27,236 nt of DNA from Isoptericola sp042668085. GTDB lineage: Bacteria; Actinomycetota; Actinomycetes; Actinomycetales; Cellulomonadaceae. A program made the position numbers and the translations under genes. The stretch's first letter is position 1. Each line of letters starts with the position of its first letter. The stretch covers positions 1 through 27,236 of the forward strand of contig NZ_JBHVBO010000032.1 of assembly GCF_042668085.1 (NCBI RefSeq). Reading direction: 5' to 3'. The notes under the pieces are model-generated. The model was not told the DNA's origin, did not search any database, and worked only from the letters and a program-made list of their open reading frames with translations. Positions 1 through 6,233 of the stretch are shown here, one piece after another.

Positions 1-36
1 GGACGGGGCCCTCGTGCGTGTCAGGGGTGCGCGGGG

Positions 37-534
37 TCAGTCGCCGATCTCGCTGGTGCCGGCGTACAGGTGCAGCACCGGGACCTGCAGGTGCTCGCGG
101 GCTCGCGACGCCCAGTCGGAGCGGAAGGTGTCCGCGACCACGTGCGGGTAGGTGACGACGACGACGTCCTGCACGCCCTCCGGGCCGCCCTGGGCGGCGA
201 CGGCGGCGCTGAGCGAGGGCAGCGGGTCCTCCTCGGTGACCGTGCCCTCGGCGGTGGCCCCGGCCGCCCGCAACGCCTGGAGGGACCGCTCGAGGCGCTC
301 GGCGGCGGTCACCCGCGCCTGCTCGGGCGTGGGTTCCTTGCCCACGAGGTCCTGCCCGGCCTCGCGCAGCTCGCCCACCCACAGGTGGTCGATGATCGCG
401 GCGACCACGTTGCGGTCGGTGTCCGAGGGGACGAGCACGCGGTAGCGCTCGGCCTGCTCGTCGTGCAGGGACAGGATGTGCGCCACGTCGGCGTCGGTGA
501 GGGCGTCCTCCGTGAGGACGACGGTCGTCGGCAT
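37..534 (-). CDS. Usp-like alpha/beta hypothetical protein
   Basis: This encodes 165 residues, starting with ATG at 534 and ending TGA at 37. I do not recognise a named family. The alternation of short hydrophobic strands with helices (a VLVPSDTD strand near residue 35, a DVVVVTYP strand near 125, and a C-terminal PVLHLY strand) resembles a universal-stress-protein-like alpha/beta fold. The ATP-loop GxxG pattern of UspA is not evident, so nucleotide binding is unproven. There are no cysteines, no signal peptide and no membrane segment, so it should be cytosolic. A TACGGT -10 box ends six nucleotides before the ATG, so translation is probably leaderless. It lies downstream of the RibD_C-type reductase on the same strand but appears to have its own promoter in the 50-bp gap. 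Coding status is fairly sure; function is unknown. Confidence 0.75.
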   Translation of the reverse strand: MPTTVVLTEDALTDADVAHILSLHDEQAERYRVLVPSDTDRNVVAAIIDHLWVGELREAGQDLVGKEPTPEQARVTAAERLERSLQALRAAGATAEGTVTEEDPLPSLSAAVAAQGGPEGVQDVVVVTYPHVVADTFRSDWASRAREHLQVPVLHLYAGTSEIGD

Positions 535-540
535 GCCAGC

Positions 541-546
541 ACCGTA
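541..546 (-). promoter_or_regulatory. -10 box TACGGT of a leaderless transcript
   Basis: On the minus strand, TACGGT fits the actinobacterial TANNNT -10 pattern and ends 6 nt before the ATG at 534. Transcription would start at or next to the start codon. No Shine-Dalgarno sequence is seen. Inferred from position and consensus only. Confidence 0.5.
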
Positions 547-584
547 GCCACCCGGCGCCGTGGATGCGAGGCCAGGGCCGTGGT

Positions 585-1388
585 TCAGCGCAGGAGCCAG
601 CGCGCCAGCAGCGTGCCCGTGCCCGGGGCGTGGAGCAGGTGCCCGAGCCGGGCGGGCGTGGCCGGCGAGGCCGGGATCCCGGCCGGCGGCGGCTCCTCTC
701 CGGGAGCGCCGGCGGGCGAGGCGGCGACGATGCGGGAGGGGCCGGGACCCACGAGGCACGGGCTGGTCGTGACGCACAGCTCGTCGACCAGGCCGTCCGC
801 GAGCATGGCGGCGAGCAGCGTCGGGCCGCCCTCGCACAGCACGCGTCGCAGCCCCCGGTCGGCGAGTGCGGCGAGACCGGCGCGCAGGTCCACCTCGTCG
901 GGGTCGTGCGCCGACGACACCGTGAGCACCCGGTCGGCGGGGACCATCCGGCTCGCCGTCCGCGCGCCCGCCTCGCCGGTGAGGACCAGCGGCGGCCGGC
1001 CGCCGTCGGCGAGCTGCTGCGGCACCCGGCCGGAGCGCGTGACCAGCGCGAGCTCGAGGGGGCGGTCGTTGACGGCGGGGAGGTCGCGCGGACGGTCGAG
1101 GGCCGTGTAGCCCTCGTGCCGGGCCGTGCCCGCCCCGACCAGCACCACGTCGGCCGCGGCACGCAGGACGCGGAACACGCGCCAGTCGGCGTCGTCGTTG
1201 ATCGAGCCGGACAGGTGGTCCGGGCCCCACGCGCCGCCGTCGACCGTGCTGACGAAGTTCGCCCGCAGCCACCCGCCGGTCCCGGTGCCCTCGTCGTACA
1301 GCGCGCCGAGCCGACGCTCGGTGGGGTCGGGGGGCAGGTGCTCCGGTCCCGGGACGAGCAGGTCGAGGGGCGTCGTGGCAGATCTCAC
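585..1388 (-). CDS. RibD_C / DHFR-fold pyrimidine reductase family protein
   Basis: This 267-residue protein belongs to the RibD C-terminal domain family, which has a dihydrofolate-reductase fold and uses NADPH. Visible signatures are the N-terminal NFVSTVDG strand-turn (about 44-51), the VVLVGAGTAR cofactor-loop motif (about 81-90) and the CEGGPTLL motif (about 185-192) typical of RibD-like reductases. There is no deaminase domain, so it is a stand-alone reductase rather than a bifunctional RibD. Family knowledge suggests reduction of a ribosylamino-pyrimidine or related pterin-like substrate; the true substrate cannot be read from sequence. The start is GTG at 1388, chosen because TACGCT ends 7 nt upstream and there is no ribosome binding site. 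It is divergent from zapE with only 38 bp between the start codons. Confidence 0.85.
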   Translation of the reverse strand: MRSATTPLDLLVPGPEHLPPDPTERRLGALYDEGTGTGGWLRANFVSTVDGGAWGPDHLSGSINDDADWRVFRVLRAAADVVLVGAGTARHEGYTALDRPRDLPAVNDRPLELALVTRSGRVPQQLADGGRPPLVLTGEAGARTASRMVPADRVLTVSSAHDPDEVDLRAGLAALADRGLRRVLCEGGPTLLAAMLADGLVDELCVTTSPCLVGPGPSRIVAASPAGAPGEEPPPAGIPASPATPARLGHLLHAPGTGTLLARWLLR

Positions 1389-1395
1389 AGCGGCC

Positions 1396-1418
1396 AGCGT
1401 ACTGACGCGGCGTAGCCT
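1396..1418. promoter_or_regulatory. Compact divergent leaderless promoter pair
   Basis: Two -10 boxes face outward: TACGCT on the minus strand (1401-1396), 7 nt before GTG 1388, and TAGCCT on the plus strand (1413-1418), 8 nt before GTG 1427. Only 11 bp separates the two hexamers, so each promoter's -35 region lies over the other's -10/start region. The two genes should compete for polymerase. Confidence 0.55.
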
Positions 1419-1426
1419 TGACGGTC

Positions 1427-2527
1427 GTGACGCTCACGCAGGACGAGGACCGGGACCAGGACACGGGCGCGGGTGCGACGCCCCCCGCGCGGGACGGCGC
1501 TGTGCCGTCCCTGTCGGCGGTGCGTCCCACCGTCTCCCCGGACCGGCTGCTCGCCGACCTCGTGCCGCCGCGCCACTTCGCGCAGGCCCGCTTCTCCACC
1601 TACCGCGCCGACCCGGCCCACCCGAGCCAGACGACGGTGCCCGCCCGGCTGCAGGAGGTCGCGCGCGAGATCGTGGCGCCGCGGTCGTCCGGGCTGAAGG
1701 CGCTGTTCGGGCGGCGCCGGACGGTGCCCGCCGTGTACATGGACGGCGGCTTCGGCGTCGGCAAGACGCACCTGCTGACGTCGCTGGCCCACGAGGTCAC
1801 CGCCGAGCTCGGCGCGGGGTCGGTCGCGTACGGCACCTTCGTCGAGTACACGAACCTCGTGGGCGCGCTCGGCTTCCTCCCGACCGTGGAGGCGCTCGCG
1901 ACCCGCCGGCTGGTCTGCATCGACGAGTTCGAGCTCGACGACCCCGGCGACACCGTGCTGATGTCGCGCCTGCTGCGCGAGCTCGCGGACCGTGACGTCG
2001 CCCTCGCCGCGACGTCGAACACGCTGCCCGAGGCGCTGGGCGAGGGCCGGTTCGCGGCCGAGGACTTCCTGCGCGAGATCCAGGCGCTCTCCTCGCGCTT
2101 CGAGGTGCTGCGCGTGGACGGCGAGGACTACCGCCACCGCGCCGTCGTGACCGGGGCGGCCCCGCTCGCGGCCGACGTCGTCGCGCGCGCGGCCGCCGAC
2201 CGTCCCGGCGCGGTCCTCGACGAGTTCGACGCGCTGCTCGCCCACCTCGCGACGGTCCACCCGAGCCGGTACGGCGCGCTGCTCGACGGCGTGGAGCTGG
2301 TGGCGCTCACCGGCGTGCACCCCGTGCAGCGCCAGGAGGTGGCCCTGCGGCTCGTGGTCCTCGTCGACCGCCTCTACGACCGCGACGTGCCGGTGCTCCT
2401 CGCCGGGGACGGTGCGCAGCACCTGTTCTCCGAGGAGATGTTGCGCGGGGGCTACCGCAAGAAGTACTTCCGGGCCCTGTCGCGCCTCGGCGCCCTGGCG
2501 GAGGAGGGCCGGCGCCTGACGGCGTGA
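1427..2527 (+). CDS. zapE: Cell division ATPase ZapE (AFG1 family)
   Basis: This encodes a 366-residue AFG1/ZapE-type P-loop ATPase. The Walker A motif GGFGVGKTH is at about 107-115 and Walker B LVCIDEFEL at about 162-170. An ATSNTLPEAL sensor segment lies near 195-204, followed by the family's EDFLREIQ and SRFEVLRVDGEDYRHR region. Length fits the family. In proteobacteria ZapE associates with the divisome and destabilises FtsZ polymers in an ATP-dependent way; the role in actinobacteria is inferred from homology. The residue-1 to 30 tail is low-complexity. A TTG at 1418 is also in frame, but I chose GTG 1427 because TAGCCT (1413-1418) would overlap the TTG and sits 8 nt before the GTG, as in neighbouring leaderless genes. 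The gene ends 22 bp from the convergent trehalohydrolase-like gene. Confidence 0.92.
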   Translation: MTLTQDEDRDQDTGAGATPPARDGAVPSLSAVRPTVSPDRLLADLVPPRHFAQARFSTYRADPAHPSQTTVPARLQEVAREIVAPRSSGLKALFGRRRTVPAVYMDGGFGVGKTHLLTSLAHEVTAELGAGSVAYGTFVEYTNLVGALGFLPTVEALATRRLVCIDEFELDDPGDTVLMSRLLRELADRDVALAATSNTLPEALGEGRFAAEDFLREIQALSSRFEVLRVDGEDYRHRAVVTGAAPLAADVVARAAADRPGAVLDEFDALLAHLATVHPSRYGALLDGVELVALTGVHPVQRQEVALRLVVLVDRLYDRDVPVLLAGDGAQHLFSEEMLRGGYRKKYFRALSRLGALAEEGRRLTA

Positions 2528-2549
2528 GGCCTGCCCGCGGCGCGAGCCG

Positions 2550-4190
2550 CTACTCCACCGGGCCGGAGTGCAGCACGGCGGGGGCCCGCGGAGGGATCCG
2601 CAGGACGCCGTCCGTGAGGGTGGTCCCCTCGGGGTCCCACGCGGCCACGAGCTCCATGTCGGCCGGGAGCGACGAGACGTCGACGTCCGCCGGCTCCGTG
2701 CCCGTCACGAGCGCGACGGCGGTGCGACCGCGGCGTCCGACGAGCGCCGTCCCCGCCGTCCGCACCTCCACGGGCAGGTCGCGGTCCGCCGACGCGGCGG
2801 GGCGCAGCGACAGCAGCCTCCTGGTCCAGTCGACGAGCCGCCGTGCGCAGTCGTCCCGCGCGGGCACGGGCACGTGCTCGGTGTCGAGCACCGGCGGGGT
2901 CCCGGCGAGGATCGCGAACGTCAGCAGGCAGGCCCGGTCGTCGTCGGTCACGCCCGGGGCCTGGCGGTAGGCCTCGCCCGCGTCGGGCGTCCACGGGACG
3001 GAGCGGTTCGCGGCGGGCAGGCGCGTGAGGTCGCGCACGAGCACGGCGGACGCCCGCTGCGTGGCGCGGTGCGCGCGCCGCAGGCTCGGCGGGCGCCACG
3101 GGGCGGTCGTCGGGGGGAACACCTCGTGCGCGAGCCGGCGCAGGTCCTGGACGGGGTCGGCGTCGCCGGGCGCGGCGAGGATGTCGTGCACGACGGTGGT
3201 GAGCCGGTCGCTGCGCCCCGGCCCGTCGACGAGGAGGTGCAGCCGGCGGCCGAGCTGCTCGCCGAGGTGGTGCACGTCCTCCGCGAGCTCCCCGAGGAAC
3301 GGGACGGCCGAGCGGTCCACGAGCGCCTCGACGTCGAGCAGCAGGCCGTCCACGTGGAAGTCGCGCAGCCAGCGCTCGGCGTCGGCCACGAGGAAGTCGC
3401 GAGGGCCGCGGCTCCCGCTGCCGTCGAGGTTGATCCGCGGGCTGTCGGAGCCCGGCGGGCCGGGCCGGGCGCCGGTGCGCGGCCCGATCCGCGAACCGGT
3501 GGCGTAGGGGCCGAACGCGTGCAGGCCGAGGTCGTCGGCGACGGCCCACCGGTGCGGCGCGTCCAGGACGACCGCGAGTCCGCACCGGTGCGCGCGGTCC
3601 ACGAACCGGTGGAGCGCGGCGGGACCGCCGAGCGGCTCGTGCACGGCGAACAGGCGGACGCCGGCGGCCGGGCCGCGGTTCGGGTCGTACGCGGCGACGG
3701 GGGAGAGCTCCACCCCCACGACGCCGGTCGCGGCGACGTCCTCCAGCAGGTCGGCGGCCGCGTCGAGCGTGCCCGCGGCGGTGAACGAGGGCAGGTCGAC
3801 GCGCAGCAGCGCGCCGGCGTCGAGGTCCGCGCCCCGCCAGGCGCCGTCCGTCCAGCCGAACTCCTGGTCGAGCACCCGCGACGCGCCGTGGATCCCGCAC
3901 GGCAGCCAGGCGCTGCAGGGGTCGGGCACGGGCGGTCCGCTGTCGACGGAGAAGAGGTAGTCGGTGCCGGGCGTGAGCTCGGCGTCCGCGCGCCAGTAGC
4001 CGGGCTCGTGGGCGCCGACGAGCCGGAGGGGCAGCCGGGACCCGGACGCCGGCAGCACGACCTCCACGGTGTGCGCCCGCGGCGCCCACAGCAGCGGACG
4101 GGGCCCCGGCCAGCGGTCCCGCGCCCGGGGGAGCGGGGGAGGGGTCCCGGGTGCCGCCCTGTCGGCGAGGCCTGCATCGGCAGCGGTCAC
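2550..4190 (-). CDS. Degenerate maltooligosyltrehalose trehalohydrolase-like GH13 protein
   Basis: This encodes 546 residues. The order of parts follows TreZ: an N-terminal beta-sandwich (PLLWAPRAHTVEVVL near 31-46), then a GH13 barrel with INLDGSGSRGPRDFLV (about 253-268) and WLRDFHVDGLLLDVEAL (about 274-290), which carry the expected nucleophile aspartate at about 286. Other catalytic landmarks are missing. The DVVYNH strand of the family is replaced by VVLDAPHRW (about 207-215). The strand that should bear the general acid glutamate reads LLVDGPG (about 319-325), and no NHD motif is evident near the end of the barrel. I infer a catalytically impaired or repurposed paralogue rather than an active enzyme of the TreY/TreZ pathway; no treY or treS is in view. 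The start is GTG 4190, chosen because TAGAGT ends 7 nt upstream. The open frame runs further upstream without good coding character. Confidence 0.75.
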   Translation of the reverse strand: MTAADAGLADRAAPGTPPPLPRARDRWPGPRPLLWAPRAHTVEVVLPASGSRLPLRLVGAHEPGYWRADAELTPGTDYLFSVDSGPPVPDPCSAWLPCGIHGASRVLDQEFGWTDGAWRGADLDAGALLRVDLPSFTAAGTLDAAADLLEDVAATGVVGVELSPVAAYDPNRGPAAGVRLFAVHEPLGGPAALHRFVDRAHRCGLAVVLDAPHRWAVADDLGLHAFGPYATGSRIGPRTGARPGPPGSDSPRINLDGSGSRGPRDFLVADAERWLRDFHVDGLLLDVEALVDRSAVPFLGELAEDVHHLGEQLGRRLHLLVDGPGRSDRLTTVVHDILAAPGDADPVQDLRRLAHEVFPPTTAPWRPPSLRRAHRATQRASAVLVRDLTRLPAANRSVPWTPDAGEAYRQAPGVTDDDRACLLTFAILAGTPPVLDTEHVPVPARDDCARRLVDWTRRLLSLRPAASADRDLPVEVRTAGTALVGRRGRTAVALVTGTEPADVDVSSLPADMELVAAWDPEGTTLTDGVLRIPPRAPAVLHSGPVE

Positions 4191-4197
4191 GGCGGCC

Positions 4198-4203
4198 ACT
4201 CTA
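4198..4203 (-). promoter_or_regulatory. -10 box TAGAGT of a leaderless transcript
   Basis: TAGAGT on the minus strand ends 7 nt before GTG 4190. It decides the start of the trehalohydrolase-like gene, since no Shine-Dalgarno sequence precedes it. Confidence 0.55.
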
Positions 4204-4375
4204 GCCACCGGGAGCAACCTTCGCGGCCCCGCGTCCGGGTGCCGGATGTCGCGGGCGACCGTGCCGCGCAGCGCCCGTCCGGCCGTCGTCCGGGGCGCGT
4301 GCAGGGTCCGGCGACGCCCGGAGGGGAACCCAAAAAATAGTGTGCCAAGCGCGGGCGTCGTACCCCGCCGGCTGC

Positions 4376-4381
4376 TAGACC
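4376..4381 (+). promoter_or_regulatory. Weak -10 box TAGACC, leaderless start
   Basis: TAGACC lies 6 nt before ATG 4388. It deviates from TANNNT at the last base. An unusual A-rich patch (six consecutive A at about 4332-4337) lies roughly 40 bp upstream in an otherwise GC-rich gap and could act as an UP-type element. Confidence 0.35.
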
Positions 4382-4387
4382 TTGGCC

Positions 4388-4621
4388 ATGAGCACGGATG
4401 GCACAGGCACCCGACCCACGGTGCCGGTGGACAGGTTGGACGAGTCGATCGCCTCGCAGGCCAGGCTGGCACCCCGGCGGCGCCCGCTGGACGATCGCGA
4501 CCGGGACGCCAGGTCCGGGGGAGACGCGGCGAAGGCGCCGGCGTCGCTCTCCGCGGCGGAGCTCGGCCCCATCGAAGGCGCCTCGAGCGGAGTCTCCTGG
4601 GACGACCCGGACGAGCTCTGA
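4388..4621 (+). CDS. Small acidic hypothetical protein
   Basis: This predicted 77-residue protein is rich in Asp, Arg, Ala and Ser, with an acidic end (WDDPDEL). It has no cysteine, no membrane segment and no recognisable domain, and it is probably intrinsically disordered. An in-frame TTG at 4382 would add two residues, but ATG 4388 fits the upstream -10-like box. It is transcribed divergently from the trehalohydrolase-like gene across a 197-bp gap. Its third-position GC pattern looks coding, but small size and lack of known relatives keep confidence moderate. Confidence 0.5.
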   Translation: MSTDGTGTRPTVPVDRLDESIASQARLAPRRRPLDDRDRDARSGGDAAKAPASLSAAELGPIEGASSGVSWDDPDEL

Positions 4622-4673
4622 CGGAGCGCCCGCGTCGACGCCGACGGCGAGGGCCGCCGGTGGTCGCGTGGCG

Positions 4674-4985
4674 TCAGCGGGGAAGGCGGTCCGCGCCGAC
4701 GGGGACCAGCCGCGGCATCCCCGCGGGCGCCACGCGGCTCAGCGCGACGTAGCGCGCCTCGGCGCGGTGCAGCCTGATGTGCTCGTCGAGCGTCCAGTCC
4801 GGCCCGTTGGTCAGGACCATCCCGCAGGAGCAGTCGATCTCCACGGCCCCGCCATGGCCGTGCCGGACCTGCCCCACCGTGACGTGCGACGCCCGGGCGT
4901 GCGCCTTGGCGCGGTGCATCGTCGCGGAGACCGGGTCGGGAGCGGTCGGCGGCTCGTCGACGGGGGCGGGGAGGGGCTGATCCAC
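4674..4985 (-). CDS. Small protein with CxC...HxxxH zinc-ribbon-like pattern
   Basis: This encodes 103 residues from GTG 4985. The N-terminal 20 residues are Pro/Ala-rich. The core reads HGHGGAVEIDCSCGMVL, then WTLDEHIRLH, placing Cys52 and Cys54 about 15 residues ahead of His69 and His73. A CxC plus HxxxH arrangement is compatible with one bound zinc, but that is inference from spacing. I do not recognise a named family. The start is supported by TAGGCT ending 7 nt before the GTG. The last two bases of DUF2277's final codons region and its stop lie inside that promoter, so the two genes are packed head to tail on the same strand but likely have separate transcripts. Confidence 0.7.
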   Translation of the reverse strand: MDQPLPAPVDEPPTAPDPVSATMHRAKAHARASHVTVGQVRHGHGGAVEIDCSCGMVLTNGPDWTLDEHIRLHRAEARYVALSRVAPAGMPRLVPVGADRLPR

Positions 4986-4992
4986 GCGGGCG

Positions 4993-4998
4993 AGCCTA
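4993..4998 (-). promoter_or_regulatory. -10 box TAGGCT overlapping the upstream gene's stop codon
   Basis: On the minus strand TAGGCT (4998-4993) ends 7 nt before GTG 4985. Its first three bases, TAG, are also the stop codon of the DUF2277 gene, so one trinucleotide serves both purposes. Confidence 0.55.
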
Positions 4999-5322
4999 GT
5001 GCGTGTGCGCGATCCCGAGCTCGTGCATCCGCTCGTGCTCCTCGCGCGCGGCCTGACGCGCGGCGATGCGCGCCTGCACCTCCTCGCGGCGCAACGGGGG
5101 CACGGTCTTCGGTGGCTGCCGGCGCTCGGGGAGCTCGCCGAGCAGGCGGGTGACGATCTCCGCGATCTCCGCCGTGGCCTGCTCGCACGGTTCGCGCGTG
5201 GCGGCGCTCGCCGAGCGCTGCACGCCCGTCACCTTGCGGACGAACTGCTCCGCGGCGGCCAGGATCTCCTCGTCGGTGGCGGGCGGCTCGAGCCCCCGCA
5301 GGGTCGTGATGTTGCGGCACAT
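4996..5322 (-). CDS. DUF2277 domain-containing protein
   Basis: This 108-residue protein opens with MCRNITTLRGLEPPAT, the hallmark N-terminus of the DUF2277 family. DEEILAAAEQFVRKVTG, a conserved family segment, follows. The function of DUF2277 is not established. The C-terminal third (RREEVQARIAARQAAREEHERMHEL) is a charged helix, ending in a histidine-containing AHTH tail. The start ATG 5322 is fixed by the family N-terminus and by a TAGCGT box ending 7 nt upstream, so it is another leaderless gene. An open frame extends 13 codons further upstream but crosses the promoter and is not used. The gene lies just beyond the terminator of the tRNA array and is transcribed away from it. Confidence 0.88.
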   Translation of the reverse strand: MCRNITTLRGLEPPATDEEILAAAEQFVRKVTGVQRSASAATREPCEQATAEIAEIVTRLLGELPERRQPPKTVPPLRREEVQARIAARQAAREEHERMHELGIAHTH

Positions 5323-5329
5323 GCTCTCG

Positions 5330-5335
5330 ACGCTA
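5330..5335 (-). promoter_or_regulatory. -10 box TAGCGT of DUF2277
   Basis: TAGCGT on the minus strand ends 7 nt before ATG 5322, the start set by the conserved MCRN N-terminus. Because the protein start is independently known from family conservation, this is one of the firmest leaderless promoters in the window. Confidence 0.65.
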
Positions 5336-5397
5336 CGCCGTGGGGGTGACGACGGCGACACCCGGGGCGCGAGCGGCCCGAGGGCAGAGGACGCGAA

Positions 5398-5426
5398 AGG
5401 CCGCCCCGGGCGAACCGGGACGGCCT
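5398..5426 (-). terminator. Hairpin after the distal tRNA-Val
   Basis: Arms AGGCCG (5398-5403) and CGGCCT (5421-5426) enclose a second stem, CCCGG/CCGGG (5405-5409, 5415-5419), with a 5-nt loop. It begins six bases beyond the encoded CCA of the last tRNA. A short TTTC follows on the minus strand. Probable terminator of the Gly-Val unit. Confidence 0.65.
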
Positions 5427-5434
5427 CGATCTGG

Positions 5435-5506
5435 TGGGCGATACTGGGATCGAACCAGTGACCTCTTCCGTGTCAGGGAAGCGCGCTACCGCTGCGCCAA
5501 TCGCCC
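5435..5506 (-). tRNA. tRNA-Val(GAC), copy 1
   Basis: A 72-nt cloverleaf. The acceptor stem GGGCGAT pairs with ATCGCCC, the T-loop is TTCGATC, and the anticodon loop CTGACAC is closed by CTTCC/GGAAG. Anticodon GAC is at 5472-5474. The discriminator is A and CCA is encoded directly after it (5434-5432). It is identical to the copy at 5829-5900 and is last in the minus-strand array. Confidence 0.97.
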
Positions 5507-5548
5507 GTGCGGCTGCTGCGCTCCCCGTGCGGGAAATGCAGAGCTCGG

Positions 5549-5621
5549 AGCGGATGACGGGACTCGAACCCGCGACCCTCACCTTGGCAAGGTGATGCTC
5601 TACCAACTGAGCCACATCCGC
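5549..5621 (-). tRNA. tRNA-Gly(GCC), copy 1
   Basis: A 73-nt cloverleaf with acceptor GCGGATG/CATCCGC and T-loop TTCGAGT. The anticodon loop TTGCCAA is closed by CACCT/AGGTG, with anticodon GCC at 5586-5588. The discriminator is U, and no CCA is encoded. It has its own promoter upstream (5671-5701) and is followed by tRNA-Val copy 1. Its sequence is identical to 6034-6106. Confidence 0.97.
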
Positions 5622-5670
5622 GCGACCGGGTCGTTCAGGACGGCTGTCCTGGCCTCCCGGCGCCTGAGGA

Positions 5671-5701
5671 ACATTACTCGACCTTCGGCGCGCTGGTCCA
5701 A
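5671..5701 (-). promoter_or_regulatory. Promoter of the second tRNA unit (Gly-Val)
   Basis: On the minus strand, -35 TTGGAC (5701-5696) and -10 TAATGT (5676-5671) are separated by 19 bp. The same two hexamers occur before the first tRNA-Gly, so the promoter appears to have been copied with the gene. Transcription would begin about 50 nt before the tRNA. Confidence 0.7.
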
Positions 5702-5783
5702 TCGCGACCGTGTGACCTGCGACGCTGCCGTCCCTCCAGCCGTCGGACGGACCGAGCTGACCCTGGCCGGGGCTCCGGGAACG

Positions 5784-5820
5784 ACGAAGCCCCGGCCGGG
5801 GATCCCGGTCGGGGCTTCGT
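5784..5820 (-). terminator. Strong hairpin after tRNA-Val copy 2
   Basis: Outer arms of 11 bp (5784-5794 with 5810-5820, ACGAAGCCCCG/CGGGGCTTCGT) enclose an inner CCGGG/CCCGG stem with a 3-nt loop. It begins six bases past the encoded CCA of the upstream tRNA. No U-tract follows, as is common in actinobacteria. It ends the Gly-Cys-Val unit. Confidence 0.75.
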
Positions 5821-5828
5821 GATGCTGG

Positions 5829-5900
5829 TGGGCGATACTGGGATCGAACCAGTGACCTCTTCCGTGTCAGGGAAGCGCGCTACCGCTGCGCCAATCGCCC
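5829..5900 (-). tRNA. tRNA-Val(GAC), copy 2
   Basis: 72 nt, identical in sequence to the copy at 5435-5506. Anticodon GAC is at 5866-5868. The discriminator A is followed by encoded CCA (5828-5826). It is the third gene of the first array unit, eight bases after tRNA-Cys. Confidence 0.97.
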
Positions 5901-5908
5901 GTGCTGCG

Positions 5909-5979
5909 AGGTGGGTACGGGATTCGAACCCGTGTATACGGCTTTGCAGGCCGCTGCCTCGCCTCTCGGCCAACCCACC
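5909..5979 (-). tRNA. tRNA-Cys(GCA)
   Basis: 71 nt with acceptor GGTGGGT/ACCCACC and T-loop TTCGAAT. The anticodon loop CTGCAAA carries GCA at 5945-5947. The discriminator is U, as expected for a cysteine tRNA, and no CCA is encoded. It is the only single-copy tRNA of the array. Confidence 0.96.
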
Positions 5980-6033
5980 TTGAGACGTGCTCTCCCGACG
6001 CTCATGGTGAGTCGATCAGAGAGTGGGCCTCCG

Positions 6034-6106
6034 AGCGGATGACGGGACTCGAACCCGCGACCCTCACCTTGGCAAGGTGATGCTCTACCAACTGAGCCAC
6101 ATCCGC
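6034..6106 (-). tRNA. tRNA-Gly(GCC), copy 2
   Basis: 73 nt, identical to 5549-5621. Anticodon GCC is at 6071-6073, the discriminator is U, and CCA is not encoded. It is first in transcription order in the array, about 50 nt downstream of the predicted promoter. Confidence 0.97.
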
Positions 6107-6158
6107 GCGGCCAGGAACCAGGACACCCTGCGGTGCCCGCCGTTCTGGCGCGCCCCAA

Positions 6159-6188
6159 ACATTAGTGGACCCCTGGCGGTCCGTCCAA
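6159..6188 (-). promoter_or_regulatory. Promoter of the Gly-Cys-Val tRNA unit
   Basis: -35 TTGGAC (6188-6183), an 18-bp spacer and -10 TAATGT (6164-6159) on the minus strand. It matches the promoter at 5671-5701 in both hexamers and resembles that of tRNA-Val(CAC) at 11145-11174. Confidence 0.75.
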
Positions 6189-6221
6189 TCGCCCCCGCCG
6201 GGGTGTCCGCGCAGGACCCAC

Positions 6222-6227
6222 TAGCGT
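6222..6227 (+). promoter_or_regulatory. -10 box TAGCGT of leaderless pabB
   Basis: TAGCGT ends 6 nt before GTG 6234 on the plus strand, with no Shine-Dalgarno sequence. It shares the region between the tRNA-array promoter and pabB, which are divergent. Confidence 0.5.
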
Positions 6228-6233
6228 GCTCGT

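Noticed and set aside
2568..4340. 590-codon plus-strand frame opposite the trehalohydrolase-like gene
   Set aside because: No domain is recognisable, composition is biased, and the minus-strand frame has clear GH13 motifs.
4191..4472. N-terminal extension of the trehalohydrolase-like protein to the end of its open frame
   Set aside because: It crosses the TAGAGT promoter box and the upstream sequence is Arg/Thr-rich without domain features. GTG 4190 gives the normal start of the beta-sandwich.
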